Part shown: positions 23,825-32,122 of the stretch, piece by piece
Layout of the letters: every line of letters begins with the position of its first letter
How positions within the stretch are numbered: the stretch's first letter is position 1
Assembly: GCA_002280565.1 (NCBI GenBank)
Contig: NCEF01000007.1
Coordinates: 80,138 to 144,137, forward strand
From: Sphingomonas sp. 32-66-10
GTDB lineage: Bacteria; Pseudomonadota; Alphaproteobacteria; Sphingomonadales; Sphingomonadaceae
Length of the DNA: 64,000 nucleotides
Direction of reading: 5' to 3'
Notes under the pieces: generated by a model
Told to the model about the DNA's origin: nothing
Database searches by the model: none
The model's input: the letters and a program-made list of their open reading frames with translations, nothing else
Made by a program: the position numbers and the translations under genes

Positions 23825-25930
23825 TCAACCCACGGTCCCGAGCAGGACCTGGTACATTTCGTCGGCCACGCGCACGACGCGGGCGGAGGCAGAATAGCTG
23901 TTCTGCAGGACGATCATCATCGACAGCTCTTCGTCGATGTTGACGCCGGAAAAGGAGTCACGCCGGTTGATCGCGTCCTGGGTGCGCGCCGATGCGTCCT
24001 CGTAGCGGGTCTGCGCATTTGCAGCGCTGGTGCCGGTTTCGCCCAGGATCAGCGAGGCGAAGCGCTCCAGCGAGACATTCCCTTCCTTGCCGAGGTCGTT
24101 CACCTCACTGAAGCTGTCGGTGTAGAATTGCGCGGCGCGCGTGTCGGAAGCGAGCACGCCGCGTTCGCCGACTGCAGCGCTGGTGTTGAAGATGGCGAGC
24201 GGCAGCTTGCCCGGGCTGTTGCGCAGATCGGGCGCGACGCCGCCTGCAGCCAGCCCGCTGACGCTGCCGGTCAGGCCCGACAGCGCGGAAAAGGAGATGC
24301 CGGTGCCATAGCGCGCGGTGGCATCGGACGGGATCGAGATCGACGTGCCGGTAACGCCGGCCGCCTGGTCGAAGCGGAAGCGGCCGCTGGAGTCGATCGA
24401 GAAGGTGCCGAAACCGCCGAGCTCGCTGGCGTTGAGCTGGGTCACGAGGTCGCCCATCGTGCCGCCCGCCGCAGCGGTCATCGTCGTGCGCGCAATCACG
24501 CGCCCCGAGGAATCGCGCAACATGATATCGCTGGTGCTGCCGGCGGCAAAGCCGTGCGGATCGCCCGAAGCAAAGCCCGGCGGCACCATCAATGCGCCTT
24601 CGGTCCGCACCACATCGTTTAGCCCGAAATATTGGCTGAACCCAACCCCGCCACGATTGGACGGGGCGGCAGGATCATCGCCCACGGCGACGCCGCGACC
24701 GGTGCCGACCGCATCGATGGTCAAACGGCCATCGGCGAAGCTGGCCGTCCCCGCGCCACCCAGGCCCGCATTGATTGCGGCCACAGCGTCGGCGACGGTG
24801 GCACCCGCGCCCATCGCATCGAAATCGACCCGGGTCCGCGCAACGATCGATCCGTCCGATCCCATTACTGCAAACACGACGGCCCCGGTGAAGCCGAGCC
24901 GGTCGCTCGCTGCCAGCGCGGTGGTCGATCCGTTCAGCCGATTGGGCGGCGGTGCAGAGCTGGCGGCATTGGACGCGCCGTTGAGCGCGCGGGCGAGGCC
25001 GGTGAACAAGGTGCCGAGCTGATCGCGGAAACCCGGCAGCGTGCGGTCGCGCAGCTCGAGCAGCCCGCCGAGCTTGCCACCCACCGCCGAGGATTCGATC
25101 CGATCGCCGGTCGCCGCGCCAAGTGCGCCGGAGTCGGTCGCAAAGCGGATGTCGATGCCGGGATATTCGGCCAGTGCCGCGCCCGATCCCGATTTCGAGG
25201 TCGGATAGGACAGCAGGCGCATGCGCGTATCGAGCAGCGGCGCGCCGCCGGCGGTTTCGATCAGCAACCGGCCATTTGGTTGTTCCCGCACATTCACCGC
25301 GAGCAGGCTGCTGAGTTCCTGAACGGCATTGTTGCGCTGGTCGGCGGTACCCGCCGCGCTGCGCCCCAGCCCGTCAAGCCGCGACACGGCATCGTTGAGC
25401 GAGTGAATCTGCTTGAGCAGCGCGTTGATCCGCTCGACCGTCAGGCCGGTTTCAGCATCGACGTCGCCGGTGAGCATCGAGATGTCGGTGTCGAGCCGCT
25501 GGAGTGTGCCGATCGCGTCGGTTGTGCGCGCGATGAAGTCGGCCGCATTCTGTTCGGCACCCAGCGCGCCCGTCATGGCGATCGCCGCGCTGTTGATCGC
25601 ATTGAGCCGCGCCGGAATGCCCGATTCACCGCCCGGCGCGCCGAGCAAGGTTTGCATGCGATCGAGATAGTTGGCCGTCACCTCCGAATTGCCAAGGTCG
25701 TTGGCGCGGCGATAGACGGCAGCTTCGAGGAACTTGTCGGCGATCCGGGTCGGCTCGCCGACCACGACGCCGGTGACCCGGCCGCCATGGATGGCAGCGG
25801 ACTGATTGGCGCGCTCGCGGGCATAGCCGGGGGTGCCGACATTGGCGATGTTGGTCGACACCGTCTTGAGCCCGGCCTGCGCCGCGCTCATGCCGGATAC
25901 GGCAGCCCCCAGAATCTCCCCGATCGACAC
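23825..25930 (-). CDS. flgK: flagellar hook-associated protein FlgK (HAP1)
   Basis: Hook-filament junction protein of 701 residues. The N-terminus (MSIGEILGAAVSGMSAAQAGLKTVSTNIANVGTPGYARERAN) and C-terminus (GVNIDEELSMMIVLQNSYSASARVVRVADEMYQVLLGTVG) are diagnostic. The long Gly/Ala/Ser-rich central region is exposed on the junction surface. It starts with GTG at 25930 after GGGGGA. Second gene of flgE-flgK-flgL-mcp. Confidence 0.95.
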   Translation of the reverse strand: MSIGEILGAAVSGMSAAQAGLKTVSTNIANVGTPGYARERANQSAAIHGGRVTGVVVGEPTRIADKFLEAAVYRRANDLGNSEVTANYLDRMQTLLGAPGGESGIPARLNAINSAAIAMTGALGAEQNAADFIARTTDAIGTLQRLDTDISMLTGDVDAETGLTVERINALLKQIHSLNDAVSRLDGLGRSAAGTADQRNNAVQELSSLLAVNVREQPNGRLLIETAGGAPLLDTRMRLLSYPTSKSGSGAALAEYPGIDIRFATDSGALGAATGDRIESSAVGGKLGGLLELRDRTLPGFRDQLGTLFTGLARALNGASNAASSAPPPNRLNGSTTALAASDRLGFTGAVVFAVMGSDGSIVARTRVDFDAMGAGATVADAVAAINAGLGGAGTASFADGRLTIDAVGTGRGVAVGDDPAAPSNRGGVGFSQYFGLNDVVRTEGALMVPPGFASGDPHGFAAGSTSDIMLRDSSGRVIARTTMTAAAGGTMGDLVTQLNASELGGFGTFSIDSSGRFRFDQAAGVTGTSISIPSDATARYGTGISFSALSGLTGSVSGLAAGGVAPDLRNSPGKLPLAIFNTSAAVGERGVLASDTRAAQFYTDSFSEVNDLGKEGNVSLERFASLILGETGTSAANAQTRYEDASARTQDAINRRDSFSGVNIDEELSMMIVLQNSYSASARVVRVADEMYQVLLGTVG

Positions 25931-25955
25931 GCCCAGTCCCCCGCCGTTTCAGCGA

Positions 25956-27260
25956 TCAGCGCTTGAGGTTGCTGACTTCAGCCAACATCTCGTCGACCGT
26001 GGTGATGATCTTCGACGACGCGCTGTAGGCGCGCTGGAAGCGGATCATGTTGCTGAACTCCTGCGCCAGATCGACGGTGGAGGCTTCCAGCGTGCTCGAG
26101 CGGATTTTGCCCGCGCCCAGCGCGCCGGCAATGTCGATCGAGGCGTTGCCCGACCGGTCCGACAACAGATACGCGTTGCCCGAAATGCGGGTCAGCCCGT
26201 CCGGATTGGGGAAGGTCGCGACCGGCAGCTGGAACACCGGGCGGGTCACGCCATTGTCGAACACCGCGCTGAGCACGCCCGCTTCCGAAACCTGGATCGA
26301 GGCGATGTTGCCGAGCACGCCGCCATCGGTGGTTGCCGCGATCATCGCCGATTCCGAACCGAACTGGCTGAGGCCGCTGATCGTGCCATTCTCACCAAGG
26401 CCGAGGCGCAGCGGAACCGATCCGGCGCCATTGGCCCAAGTGATCGCAACCGGATCGAAAAAGCCCGAAGTGTAGACGGCATCGTCCTTGATCAGGCTGC
26501 CATCGGGGTTGAAGCGCAGTTCGCCACTGGCCAGTACGCCGCCGGCGGCGGTGACGTCGCTGGCAGGCTCGGCGAAGAGCTCACCCTGCCACGTGTTCGC
26601 GCCGGTGCGGACATAGGCCATGGTGACGCGGTGCGATGTGCCCTGCGCATCATAGATGTCGAACGAGCGGCTGAAGCTCGGCTCAATGGTGCCGCTGGCG
26701 ATATCGCCAACCGCATAGGCACCCGTGTGCAGCGGCGCGGTCGACTGAAGATTTGCGCGGATGTCGATCTTGGTCGACGGCGCGGCGGCACCCGTCAGGT
26801 CGCTGACGCGCACCGGAGTTAGCGCCTGGACATTGCCGGTGTTGGTGAACTCGCCAAAGCTGTCGAGGCGCCAGCCCTGCAGGTACATGCCCGCCGCGTT
26901 GCGCAGGAAGCCAAACTCATCGGGGCGGAACGAACCGGCGCGGGTGAAGGCGACGTCGTTGCCGTTCAGCGTTTCGCGCACGACAAAGAAGCCGCCGCCC
27001 TCGATGCCGAGGTCGGTGGTGTTGCTCGACGCCTGAAGCAGGCCCTGTTTCGAGATCAGCGCCTGGGGAGCCGCCATCACGCCGCCTGCGGTATAAGCCG
27101 ACCTGGCGCGACCGTCGCTGACCAGCGTGCGGAACTGGATGTCGTTCCCCTTGTAGCCGATGGTGTTGATGTTGCTGATGTTGTCGGCAACGACCGCCAT
27201 CGCAGTCGCTTCGGCGCCGAGACCGGCGACACCGGCATAAAGTGCGGAATAAAGGCTCAA
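25956..27260 (-). CDS. flgE: flagellar hook protein FlgE
   Basis: Hook subunit of 434 residues. The N-terminus after the start is SLYSALYAGVAGLGAEATAMAVVADNISNINTIGYKGNDIQFRTLV, and the C-terminus is SSTLEASTVDLAQEFSNMIRFQRAYSASSKIITTVDEMLAEVSNLKR. The hook family normally begins MSLYSA; here the Met codon is TTG at 27260, with CGGAGACAG seven bases upstream, so an unusual start is likely. Starting at 27302 would add an unconserved tail. A flagellar promoter lies at 27329-27301. flgD and fliK are not adjacent. Confidence 0.93.
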   Translation of the reverse strand: MSLYSALYAGVAGLGAEATAMAVVADNISNINTIGYKGNDIQFRTLVSDGRARSAYTAGGVMAAPQALISKQGLLQASSNTTDLGIEGGGFFVVRETLNGNDVAFTRAGSFRPDEFGFLRNAAGMYLQGWRLDSFGEFTNTGNVQALTPVRVSDLTGAAAPSTKIDIRANLQSTAPLHTGAYAVGDIASGTIEPSFSRSFDIYDAQGTSHRVTMAYVRTGANTWQGELFAEPASDVTAAGGVLASGELRFNPDGSLIKDDAVYTSGFFDPVAITWANGAGSVPLRLGLGENGTISGLSQFGSESAMIAATTDGGVLGNIASIQVSEAGVLSAVFDNGVTRPVFQLPVATFPNPDGLTRISGNAYLLSDRSGNASIDIAGALGAGKIRSSTLEASTVDLAQEFSNMIRFQRAYSASSKIITTVDEMLAEVSNLKR

Positions 27261-27300
27261 GGACTGTCTCCGGTTCGTGCCCCTGTGGGCTGACATGGCC

Positions 27301-27329
27301 ATGATAGAAGAGCAGCGACGCTATCGGTC
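27301..27329 (-). promoter_or_regulatory. flgE promoter GACCG-N17-CTATCAT
   Basis: On the minus strand GACCG (27329-27325) and CTATCAT (27307-27301) are 17 bases apart, 40 bases before the TTG start of flgE. The layout is the same as in the other flagellar promoters of this window. Confidence 0.65.
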
Positions 27330-27340
27330 TGCGGGGCCGC

Positions 27341-27351
27341 GCAAAATTTGC
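27341..27351. promoter_or_regulatory. GCAAA-A-TTTGC palindrome between flgE and flbT
   Basis: Perfect five-base arms around one base lie between the divergent flgE and flbT promoters, 12 bases upstream of the flgE GACCG box. Just beyond, CGGCAATTTTTTCC (27356-27369) is repeated exactly upstream of fliF. These are candidate FlbD-type sites. Confidence 0.5.
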
Positions 27352-27377
27352 TGGGCGGCAATTTTTTCCGGGTGCGG

Positions 27378-27406
27378 GACCGCGCCCTACCCCGCCCTTC
27401 TATGAA
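27378..27406 (+). promoter_or_regulatory. flbT promoter GACCG-N17-CTATGAA
   Basis: GACCG at 27378-27382 and CTATGAA at 27400-27406, 30 bases before the flbT ATG. The spacer is C rich and nearly identical to that of the 18648 promoter (shared CCCGCCCTTCTAT). Confidence 0.6.
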
Positions 27407-27436
27407 AGCAGCAATGCACAAGATGAGGACGTGACG

Positions 27437-27832
27437 ATGCTGCGAATTTCACTGCGCGACGGCGAGGCGCTGGTGGTCAACGGAGCGATGCTGCGCGCCA
27501 AGGGCCGCACCGAACTGGTGATCGAGAACAAGGTCGCGCTGCTGCGCGGACGTGAGATCATGGCGCCGGAAGAGGCCACCACGACCGCGCGTCGCCTCTA
27601 TTATGCGACGATGATGGCGTATCTGGGCGACGAACCCGAAGCGCACAAGAACCAGGTGATCGACGAGTTGACGCTGCTGATCCCGGCAATGGGAAGCGAC
27701 GAAGGCCGCGCCGCGTGCGTGCGCTTTGCGCGTCAGGTTGCCGAGGGCAGTTTTTACCGGGGTCTCACGACGTGCCGCGCACTGATCGAGTTCGAGGATG
27801 CGGCCACCGCCCCGGCGAACGAAGCGGCCTGA
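27437..27832 (+). CDS. flbT: flagellin post-transcriptional regulator FlbT
   Basis: RNA-binding regulator that, with FlaF, controls flagellin mRNA translation and stability in alphaproteobacteria. The 131-residue product matches FlbT: MLRISLRDGEALVVNGAMLRAKGRTELVIENKVALLRGREIM, then helical TTTARRLYYATMMAYLG and the C-terminal EGSFYRGLTTCRALIEFE. The ATG at 27437 has GAGG eight bases upstream, better than a GTG at 27431. FlaF is encoded separately at 38136. The target flagellin gene lies outside the window. Confidence 0.9.
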   Translation: MLRISLRDGEALVVNGAMLRAKGRTELVIENKVALLRGREIMAPEEATTTARRLYYATMMAYLGDEPEAHKNQVIDELTLLIPAMGSDEGRAACVRFARQVAEGSFYRGLTTCRALIEFEDAATAPANEAA

Positions 27833-27842
27833 GACGCATCGC

Positions 27843-29180
27843 GTGCACAGCCTGTCTTCCGCCGCCCAGACGATCGCCGCGCTGCCGCTGGAGCAGCGCT
27901 ATGGTCGCGTGACAGCGGTGCGCGGTGCGCTGATCGAGGTCGAAGGCCTTGCTGGCGCGGCGCAGATCGGGGCGCGGATCGATATCGACACGCCGGAAGG
28001 AATGATCCCGTCGGAAGTGACGGGGATCGAGGCGGGCCTTGCGCAATGCATGCCGTTCCGCGAGCCACAGGGGCTGCGTTCGGGCACCATGGCCTGGCTG
28101 CACCCCGGCGCGCTGTCGCTGCGCCCGTGCGATGCATGGCTCGGCCGGATGGTCGACGGCCTTGGCCGCCCGGTCGATGGCAAGGGGGAGCTGCCGCAGG
28201 GCGCCACCCGCCAGCCGATCAAGGCATCCCCGCCCCCGGCCGCCTCGCGCGCCAGAGTGGGTGAGCGGATCGAAACCGGCGTGCGCGCACTCGACTTGTT
28301 CGTGCCGCTGTGCACCGGCCAGCGGCTCGGCCTGTTTGCCGGATCGGGCGTCGGCAAATCGGTGCTCTTGTCGATGCTGGCGCGCTGGACCGAATGCGAT
28401 GTCGCGATCATCGGGCTGATCGGCGAGCGCGGTCGCGAAGTGCAGGAATTTGTCGAGGATGACCTCGGCCCCGAAGGCCTTGCCCGCAGCATCGTCGTCG
28501 TGGCGACGTCGGACGAACCCGCGCTGATGCGGCGTCAGGCGGCGTGGACTACCCTGGCGCTGGCCGAGCATTTTCGCGATCGCGGCCTGCGCGTGCTGTG
28601 CCTGATGGACTCGGTCACGCGCTTTGCGATGGCACAGCGCGAGATCGGCCTGGCCAATGGCGAACCGCCGGCGACGCGCGGCTATACCCCGACCGTCTTT
28701 GCCGAACTGCCCCGCCTGCTCGAACGTGCCGGTCCGGGCCTTCCGGGACAAGGGTCGATCACCGGCCTGTTCACTGTGCTGGTCGATGGCGACGATCATA
28801 ACGAGCCGGTCGCCGACGCGGTGCGCGGCATTCTGGACGGCCATGTCGTCATCACCCGCCGTATCGCCGAGCGCGGCCGCTATCCGGCGATCGACCTGCT
28901 CAAATCAGTGTCGCGTACCCTGCCCCGCTGCCTCAGCGAGGATCAGAATGCGACGCGGCTGGCCGCGCGGCGGGTGCTCGGCACCTATGCCGATATGGAG
29001 GAAATCGTCCGGCTCGGCGCGTACAAGGCCGGGTCGAACGCCGAGGTCGATCGTGCCGTGGCGATCGCGCCGCAGATCGAAGCGATGCTGACCCAAAACA
29101 AGGGCGATCGCGGCCACGCCGATCAGGCTTTTGCCGACCTCAACGCATTGGTGGAGGCAGCGCATGCGCACGCCCTATGA
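27843..29180 (+). CDS. fliI: flagellum-specific ATPase FliI
   Basis: Hexameric ATPase of the flagellar type III export apparatus. The 445-residue product has Walker A GLFAGSGVGKSVLLSML, the catalytic Glu in GLIGERGREVQEFVED, Walker B RVLCLMDSVTRFAMAQREIGLANGEPPATRGYTPTVF, and GSITGLFTVLVDGDDHNEPVADAVRGILDGHVVITRR. It starts with GTG at 27843, ten bases after flbT; an upstream in-frame start at 27798 would overlap flbT and lacks a binding site. The stop overlaps fliJ. Confidence 0.95.
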   Translation: MHSLSSAAQTIAALPLEQRYGRVTAVRGALIEVEGLAGAAQIGARIDIDTPEGMIPSEVTGIEAGLAQCMPFREPQGLRSGTMAWLHPGALSLRPCDAWLGRMVDGLGRPVDGKGELPQGATRQPIKASPPPAASRARVGERIETGVRALDLFVPLCTGQRLGLFAGSGVGKSVLLSMLARWTECDVAIIGLIGERGREVQEFVEDDLGPEGLARSIVVVATSDEPALMRRQAAWTTLALAEHFRDRGLRVLCLMDSVTRFAMAQREIGLANGEPPATRGYTPTVFAELPRLLERAGPGLPGQGSITGLFTVLVDGDDHNEPVADAVRGILDGHVVITRRIAERGRYPAIDLLKSVSRTLPRCLSEDQNATRLAARRVLGTYADMEEIVRLGAYKAGSNAEVDRAVAIAPQIEAMLTQNKGDRGHADQAFADLNALVEAAHAHAL

Positions 29181-29598
29181 CGCCGCGCTGCGCGCGCTCG
29201 ACCGCGACATGGATGCACTCAAGGGGCTGATCGCCGACGCAACCGCCCGGCTTGAAGAGATGCAGTCGCTGCACGAGGCGCTGGGCACCCAAATCCTGCG
29301 CGAACGCGCGCTGAGCGCGATGGATTGGCAGCTTTATGCCGAAGCCTATCTCGACCGGGCGCGCGCCGAGCGCCGCCAGCTGGAGCAATTGCGCCACGAT
29401 GCCGAGATCGAACTGACGATGCTGCGCCGCCAGGCGGCCCAGCAATATGCGTCGATGAAGGCGATCGGCAACGCCGCCGATGCGTATCGGGCCGAGGCCG
29501 AACGTGTCGCGCAGACGGCGGAACAGGCGATGCTCGACGATCTCACCGCAGCGCGCTTCGTGCGCCGCGCCCGCGACCTGCGCAGGAGCAGCCGATGA
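29164..29598 (+). CDS. fliJ: flagellar export protein FliJ
   Basis: A 144-residue, almost wholly helical coiled-coil protein (Leu/Glu/Arg/Ala heptads over residues ~10-135), as expected for FliJ, the central stalk of the FliI ATPase. Sequence similarity within the family is low, so the call rests on length, coiled coil, and position overlapping fliI. The start at 29164 has GGAGGC just upstream. A TGA/ATG overlap couples it to the next gene. Confidence 0.75.
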   Translation: MRTPYDAALRALDRDMDALKGLIADATARLEEMQSLHEALGTQILRERALSAMDWQLYAEAYLDRARAERRQLEQLRHDAEIELTMLRRQAAQQYASMKAIGNAADAYRAEAERVAQTAEQAMLDDLTAARFVRRARDLRRSSR

Positions 29599-30557
29599 CG
29601 ACGATCCACACCCGCCCGCTGGGTGCGCCCGAAACCGCCGCGACCGCCGCTGCGATCCACCGCAACGCGTTGGGTGCGGCGCAGAAGCGGCTGTGGCAGG
29701 CAGCGATCGGCACCATGGCCCCGGACGCGCAGGCCAAGGTGCCACAAGGCCCCGAGATGGAGAAGCTGGACCTCGACGCCTTGCTCGAGCTGTCGGGTCA
29801 GGCAACGCAGCCGCGCCCGATGGCCGCCATGCTGCACAGCCCGGAGTTCCGCGACACCGATCTGCGCAGCCTGGAAACACGCCAGCCGGAAGCGGTCGGA
29901 GCGGCAACGCTCGATCGGACGCGGCTTGGCACCAATGCCCGGCACGCCCCCGCGCTTGAGCGCGCGGCGGAGCGCACCGGCATCCCCGCCACCGCGCTGG
30001 CCGCGATCGTCAATGCCGAGGCGGCGAAGGATTCGAGCGGCCAGTGGAACGTCTATTCGCGCAACAGCCGCTCATCGGCGGCGGGGCTCGGCCAATTCCT
30101 CAGCGGCACCTGGCAGGGCATGGCCGAAACGCGCGGCACCTGGCTCAACCAGACGGCACAGGCCAAGGGCTGGCTCGACCGGTCGGGTCAGGTCCGTCCG
30201 GCAGCGCGCGCGGCGCTGCTTCAGCTGCGCTATGACGCGACCGCGTCGATCGAGACGACCGCCGACTATGCGCAGGCCAATCTGAAGCTGCTCAAGCGAT
30301 CGGGGATCGCCACCGGCGAGGATCCATCGGCGGTCGCCCGCACCGCCTATCTCGCCCATCACCTTGGGCCGGGCGATGCCGCGCGATATCTCAAGACCGG
30401 CCTGACCGACGCGCGCGCCAGCCTGTTGCTCCGCGCGCAGATCGGCGGCGGTCGCGCCGCCCAGGCAATCGCCCGCAGCGGCGATGCCAGCGCCGCGCAT
30501 CGCGCATGGCTGGACAATTATGTCGGCAGCCGCGTGCGCCCGGAACGCTTTGCTTAA
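29595..30557 (+). CDS. lytic transglycosylase-like protein of the flagellar locus
   Basis: A 320-residue protein with no obvious signal peptide. After a charged helical N-terminal region, residues ~120-200 resemble an SLT-like fold: AERTGIPATALAAIVNAEAAKDSSGQWNVYSRNSRSSAAGLGQFLSGTWQGMAE, where the Glu in VNAEAA would be the catalytic acid and SSAAGLGQF the conserved Ser-x-A-x-G-x-x-Q segment. The short FlgJ at 53664 has no muramidase domain, so this protein may open peptidoglycan for the rod. AGGAG precedes the start at 29595. Lack of a Sec signal suggests export by the flagellar system. Confidence 0.65.
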   Translation: MTTIHTRPLGAPETAATAAAIHRNALGAAQKRLWQAAIGTMAPDAQAKVPQGPEMEKLDLDALLELSGQATQPRPMAAMLHSPEFRDTDLRSLETRQPEAVGAATLDRTRLGTNARHAPALERAAERTGIPATALAAIVNAEAAKDSSGQWNVYSRNSRSSAAGLGQFLSGTWQGMAETRGTWLNQTAQAKGWLDRSGQVRPAARAALLQLRYDATASIETTADYAQANLKLLKRSGIATGEDPSAVARTAYLAHHLGPGDAARYLKTGLTDARASLLLRAQIGGGRAAQAIARSGDASAAHRAWLDNYVGSRVRPERFA

Positions 30558-30577
30558 CTAGGTAAAAACCCAATACC

Positions 30578-30606
30578 GACCGTCACTCCACTATTTGTCC
30601 TATAAA
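30578..30606 (+). promoter_or_regulatory. promoter GACCG-N17-CTATAAA of the globin-coupled sensor
   Basis: GACCG at 30578-30582 and CTATAAA at 30600-30606, 34 bases before the ATG at 30641. This places the soluble receptor gene in the same regulon as the flagellar structural genes. Confidence 0.6.
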
Positions 30607-30640
30607 ATCAAGGAACTCGGTTGAACTGGAAGCCTCTGCC

Positions 30641-31987
30641 ATGACCGTAAGCGCCGAACTCGTCGAACGCCTTGCCTTTGCCGGGTTTAGCGATATCCAA
30701 CGCGCCGCGTTGACCAAGTTCGGCCCGACGCTGGAGCGCGAGCTCCCCGGTATTCTCGACAAATTCTACGCCAATCTGCGCAGCTGGCCGCAGCTGGCGG
30801 CGATGTTCAAGGACAGCGAAGCCATGCCGCGCGCCGCAAACGCGCAGGCGGCGCACTGGAAGATGCTGTTCAGCGGTCGGTTCGATGACGCCTATGTCGC
30901 ATCGGTCAGGAAAATCGGCCTGATGCACAGCAAGATCGGGCTGGACCCGCAATGGTATATCGGCGGCTATACCTTCATCCTGCGCCACCTGTTCGAGCTG
31001 GCCGCACAGAGCAGCGGGCCCGCGTTCAACCCGGCAGGCGCGCGCCGCACGGCGGACCTATGCACCGCGATCAACATGGCGGTGATGATCGACATGGACC
31101 TCGCCATCTCGGGCTACATCGTTGAGAACAAGGTTACCTTTGACGACAAGCTGGGCAAGCTCGCCGAGGACTTTCAGACACAGGTCGCCGGTCTCGTCGA
31201 ACAGCTGAGCGTTGCATCGAACCAGCTGGAAGCCAGCGCCCAGTCGATGACCAGCAATACCGGTGAGGCCAACCATCGCGCTCTTGCCGTCGCCGCTGCC
31301 GCTGAACAGGCCAGTGCGGGCGTGCAAACCGTGGCGTCGGCCGCAGAGGAGCTGTCGGCATCGATCCAGATGATCGCAGCGCAGGTCACCGAATCCAGCC
31401 ACACCACCCAGCGCGCCGTAACCGACGCCCAGCAGACCGACCAGACCGTTCGCGCGCTCGACGAGGCGGCGGAGCGGATCGGCACCGTCGTCGGCCTGAT
31501 CGGCCAGATTGCAGGCAAGACCAACATGCTGGCGCTCAACGCGTCGATCGAGGCGGCACGCGCTGGCGAGGCCGGCAAGGCATTCGAGGTGGTCGCCGCC
31601 GAGGTCAAGGCGCTCGCCAGCCAGACTGAGCGCATGACCGAAGAGGTTGAGGCGCAGGTTCGCGCGATCCAGCAAGCGACCCGGCAGGCGGTCACGGGCC
31701 TGAGCAGCATCACCGAGACGATCGGCCGGGTCGCCGAGATCAGCACCAGCATCGCCAGCGCGGTCAACCAGCAGAATAGCGCAACCGCCGACATCAGCCG
31801 CAACATCCAGCAGACCGCCCAGGCGGCGCATGAGGTGTCGGCCAACATCGTCGGTGTCAGCCAGGCGTCGGAGGCCACGGGCACGGCGGCAAGCCAGGTT
31901 TTCTCCTCGGCCAGCGCGCTGTCGGGGCAGGCCAGCACCCTGTCCGACCAGGTCCATCGCTTCGTCAGCCAGGTGCGCGCGGCGTGA
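30641..31987 (+). CDS. globin-coupled chemotaxis sensor (HemAT-like)
   Basis: Soluble oxygen sensor of 448 residues. The N-terminal protoglobin domain (residues ~10-175) contains [18 protein letters not shown], where His96 fits the proximal heme ligand. A linker leads to a methyl-accepting signalling domain with the hairpin [39 protein letters not shown]. There is no membrane segment. It probably mediates aerotaxis through the CheA/CheW encoded at 39857-42495. Heme binding is inferred from the motif. Confidence 0.9.
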   Translation: MTVSAELVERLAFAGFSDIQRAALTKFGPTLERELPGILDKFYANLRSWPQLAAMFKDSEAMPRAANAQAAHWKMLFSGRFDDAYVASVRKIGLMHSKIGLDPQWYIGGYTFILRHLFELAAQSSGPAFNPAGARRTADLCTAINMAVMIDMDLAISGYIVENKVTFDDKLGKLAEDFQTQVAGLVEQLSVASNQLEASAQSMTSNTGEANHRALAVAAAAEQASAGVQTVASAAEELSASIQMIAAQVTESSHTTQRAVTDAQQTDQTVRALDEAAERIGTVVGLIGQIAGKTNMLALNASIEAARAGEAGKAFEVVAAEVKALASQTERMTEEVEAQVRAIQQATRQAVTGLSSITETIGRVAEISTSIASAVNQQNSATADISRNIQQTAQAAHEVSANIVGVSQASEATGTAASQVFSSASALSGQASTLSDQVHRFVSQVRAA

Positions 31988-32027
31988 GGCACAACTACTG
32001 TAGAAGCACCATATTGTGGAATTACGT

Positions 32028-32048
32028 ATAGGAGTAGTTTATTCCTAT
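32028..32048. promoter_or_regulatory. inverted repeat ATAGGA-N9-TCCTAT
   Basis: Perfect six-base arms lie 75 bases upstream of the sigma-like gene. The same half-sites form a longer dyad in front of the XRE regulator at 33710-33733, so it may be an operator of that regulator. Confidence 0.5.
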
Positions 32049-32122
32049 TTACTGCAATCGGCGATCATTCCCCTGCAGCCGGAGCAGATATCGCGACGGC
32101 AAAGACGATCGAGGGGACGATC

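Noticed and set aside
24632-25966. Plus-strand frame of 444 codons opposite flgK
   Set aside because: Shadow of a certain gene; Arg/Gly/Ala-rich translation with no family resemblance.
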